Shown here piece by piece: positions 4,694 through 5,671 of a stretch of DNA of 5,671 bases. The notes beneath the pieces are model-generated. The model worked only from the letters and a program-made list of their open reading frames with translations. It searched no databases and was not told where the DNA came from. Position 1 is the first letter of the stretch; every line of letters begins with the position of its first letter. A program made the translations under genes and the position numbers. This DNA is from an uncultured Solirubrobacterales bacterium (GTDB lineage Bacteria; Actinomycetota; Thermoleophilia; Solirubrobacterales; Solirubrobacteraceae), in contig CAIKSH010000253.1 of assembly GCA_903830015.1 (NCBI GenBank), positions 1 to 5,671 of the forward strand, given 5' to 3'.

Positions 4694-5671
4694 CGCGATT
4701 GTCGCGCATCCGACTACGCGCTCGCCGTCCAGGAAGACGGCGGTCTGGCCCGGCGCGGGCGCGAGAACCGGCCGGCCGAGCTGCAGCTGCGACCCCTCCA
4801 GCCGGCATTCGACGGCGGGCGCGTGCGAACGGAGCCGGACCTGCCGGACCGCCTCCCCCCCGCCGCGGAGCCTGAGGTCGCGCAGGGCGATCCGCTCCCG
4901 GCTCAGGGCCGCGCGGGGGCCGACCGTGACCGTGTTGGCCTCGGTATCGGTGGCCACGACGTAGAACGGCTCGTCCAGGCCCCCGATCTCCAGGCCCCGT
5001 CGCTGCCCCACCGTGAACCGGTGGGCTCCGGAATGGGTACCCAGGACCCGCCCGGCGACATCGAGGATCTCGCCGGGCCGCTCACCCACGCCCCCGAAGC
5101 GCTCCATGAACGGCCCGCGTCCCACGCCGGCCAGGAAACAGAGGTCCTGCGAGTCGGGCGTCGCCGCCACCTCGAGGCCTGCGTCGGCGGCCAGCTCGCG
5201 CACCTGCGCCTTGGTCAGGCGGCCGAGCGGAAACGAGATGCGCTCGATCGACTCCGGCTCCAGCCCGGCGAGCATGAAGCTCTGGTCCTTGGCGGGGTCG
5301 GCGCCGCAGAGAAGCTCGCCGCCGGGGGCGGTCCGGGCGTAGTGGCCGGTGACCAGGCTACCGGCCCCGAGGCGGTCGGCCAGGGAGAGCATCGCGTCAA
5401 GGCGCAGCGAACCGTTGCAGCCGATGCACGGGTTCGGGGTAAAGCCGCGGCGCTGCCCGTCGAGCCACGGATCCACGACATCGCGCTCGAACTCCTCGCG
5501 CAGGTCGAGGGTCAGGTGGGGCATCCCGAGCTCGCGTGCCACCCGACGGGCCCGCAGCACCGCGCTGGCCGAGCAGCAGCTCGCCTCCGGGTCCCCCTCG
5601 GCGTCGCGCCACAGCTCGAGGGTTACGGCGACCGGCGTCGGGCCGTCCTCGCGGGCGCTGAGCAGGGCGGC
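4691..5671 (-). CDS. mnmA: tRNA-specific 2-thiouridylase MnmA; 5' end cut by window edge
   Basis: MnmA adenylates and thiolates the C2 of uridine 34 in tRNA-Lys, -Glu and -Gln, using sulfur relayed from a cysteine desulfurase. The window holds the last 326 codons. The fragment opens with AALLSARED, which in the family follows directly after the ATP-binding SGGVDS loop, so about 15 N-terminal residues are missing. Visible marks, in fragment numbering, are SCCSASAV at 31-38 (a form I associate with actinobacterial MnmA), TPNPCIGCN at 78-86 with catalytic Cys85, TGHYAR at 108-113, AKDQSFMLAGL at 127-137, DSQDLCFL at 173-180 with the persulfide-forming Cys178, and FTVGQRRGL at 219-227. A C-terminal beta-barrel domain follows and ends FLDGERVVGCATIA. 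Both catalytic cysteines are present (codons near 5419 and 5140). An internal GTG at 5560 is not the start, because homologous sequence continues upstream to the edge. The stop overlaps the alaS ATG by one base, making this the first visible cistron of the run. Confidence 0.97.
   Translation of the reverse strand, partial: AALLSAREDGPTPVAVTLELWRDAEGDPEASCCSASAVLRARRVARELGMPHLTLDLREEFERDVVDPWLDGQRRGFTPNPCIGCNGSLRLDAMLSLADRLGAGSLVTGHYARTAPGGELLCGADPAKDQSFMLAGLEPESIERISFPLGRLTKAQVRELAADAGLEVAATPDSQDLCFLAGVGRGPFMERFGGVGERPGEILDVAGRVLGTHSGAHRFTVGQRRGLEIGGLDEPFYVVATDTEANTVTVGPRAALSRERIALRDLRLRGGGEAVRQVRLRSHAPAVECRLEGSQLQLGRPVLAPAPGQTAVFLDGERVVGCATIA

Noticed and set aside
4680..4720. A T-box or other leader riboswitch before alaS
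   Set aside because: alaS begins on the last base of mnmA, so there is no untranslated leader. Any leader would have to lie upstream of mnmA, outside the window.
4692..4808. N-terminal extension of alaS by 39 codons
   Set aside because: The extra residues overlap mnmA and are Arg/Ala/Gly-rich without AlaRS similarity. The TGATG start fits the family's N-terminus.
2295..4964. An 889-codon open frame on the plus strand opposite alaS
   Set aside because: It lies almost wholly antisense to a clear AlaRS. In GC-rich genes with G/C third positions the opposite strand rarely meets stops. Its translation is low-complexity, rich in Arg, Ala, Gly, Leu and Asp, with no recognisable motif.
4693..5560. 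mnmA beginning at the internal GTG 5560
   Set aside because: The frame continues to the right edge, with CCSA and AALL segments that belong to MnmA upstream of this codon. The gene is simply cut by the window.
1..5671. Mobile element, CRISPR array, tRNA, toxin-antitoxin or defence system
   Set aside because: All of the sequence except 14 bases is taken by five conserved housekeeping genes. I saw no direct-repeat array, transposase motif, tRNA-like cloverleaf or accessory gene.

Overview
The window is a densely packed run of bacterial housekeeping genes, all on the minus strand. Transcription order is mnmA (5' end cut by the right edge), alaS, ruvX, mltG, aroE (3' part cut by the left edge). 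The DNA is visibly very GC-rich with strong G/C third-codon bias. Protein features point to Actinomycetota, most likely the Thermoleophilia/Solirubrobacterales branch: the Cys-Cys-Ser segment in MnmA, the shortened AlaS segment CFRATDIENVG, and the MltG N-terminus SERTPEEREAARRER with a Cys pair near its C-terminus. The phylum is fairly safe. The class is a judgement from remembered family features, not from a search.

Layout from transcript 5' to 3' (right to left). At 5671-4691, MnmA makes the 2-thio group of wobble uridine 34 in certain tRNAs; its N-terminal nucleotide-binding motif lies outside the window. At 4691-2097 is a full-length alanyl-tRNA synthetase with aminoacylation, editing and C-Ala domains. 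At 2092-1673 is RuvX/YqgF, an RNase H-fold nuclease of the Holliday-junction resolvase family. At 1676-327 is MltG, the membrane-anchored endolytic murein transglycosylase, with a long proline-rich cytoplasmic tail. At 316-1 are the first 105 codons of shikimate dehydrogenase, ending just after the catalytic Asp codon.

The junctions are extremely tight: TGATG between mnmA and alaS (1-nt overlap), 4 nt between alaS and ruvX, GTGA between ruvX and mltG (4-nt overlap), and 10 nt between mltG and aroE. There is no room for an internal promoter leader, terminator, T-box or attenuator between genes. The natural reading is one polycistronic transcript with translational coupling, starting upstream of the right edge. 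The genes serve tRNA modification and charging, DNA or RNA processing, cell-wall synthesis and aromatic amino-acid synthesis. They form a conserved growth cluster rather than one pathway; alaS-ruvX-mltG-aroE has the same order in Mycobacterium tuberculosis (Rv2555c-Rv2552c, from memory).

I found no mobile element, CRISPR array, RNA gene, phage or defence gene, and no stretch over 300 bases without a gene. Long plus-strand open frames opposite alaS and mltG are antisense shadows of GC-rich codons. I see no previously undescribed system here; the findings are modest points about start sites, coupling and residue variation.
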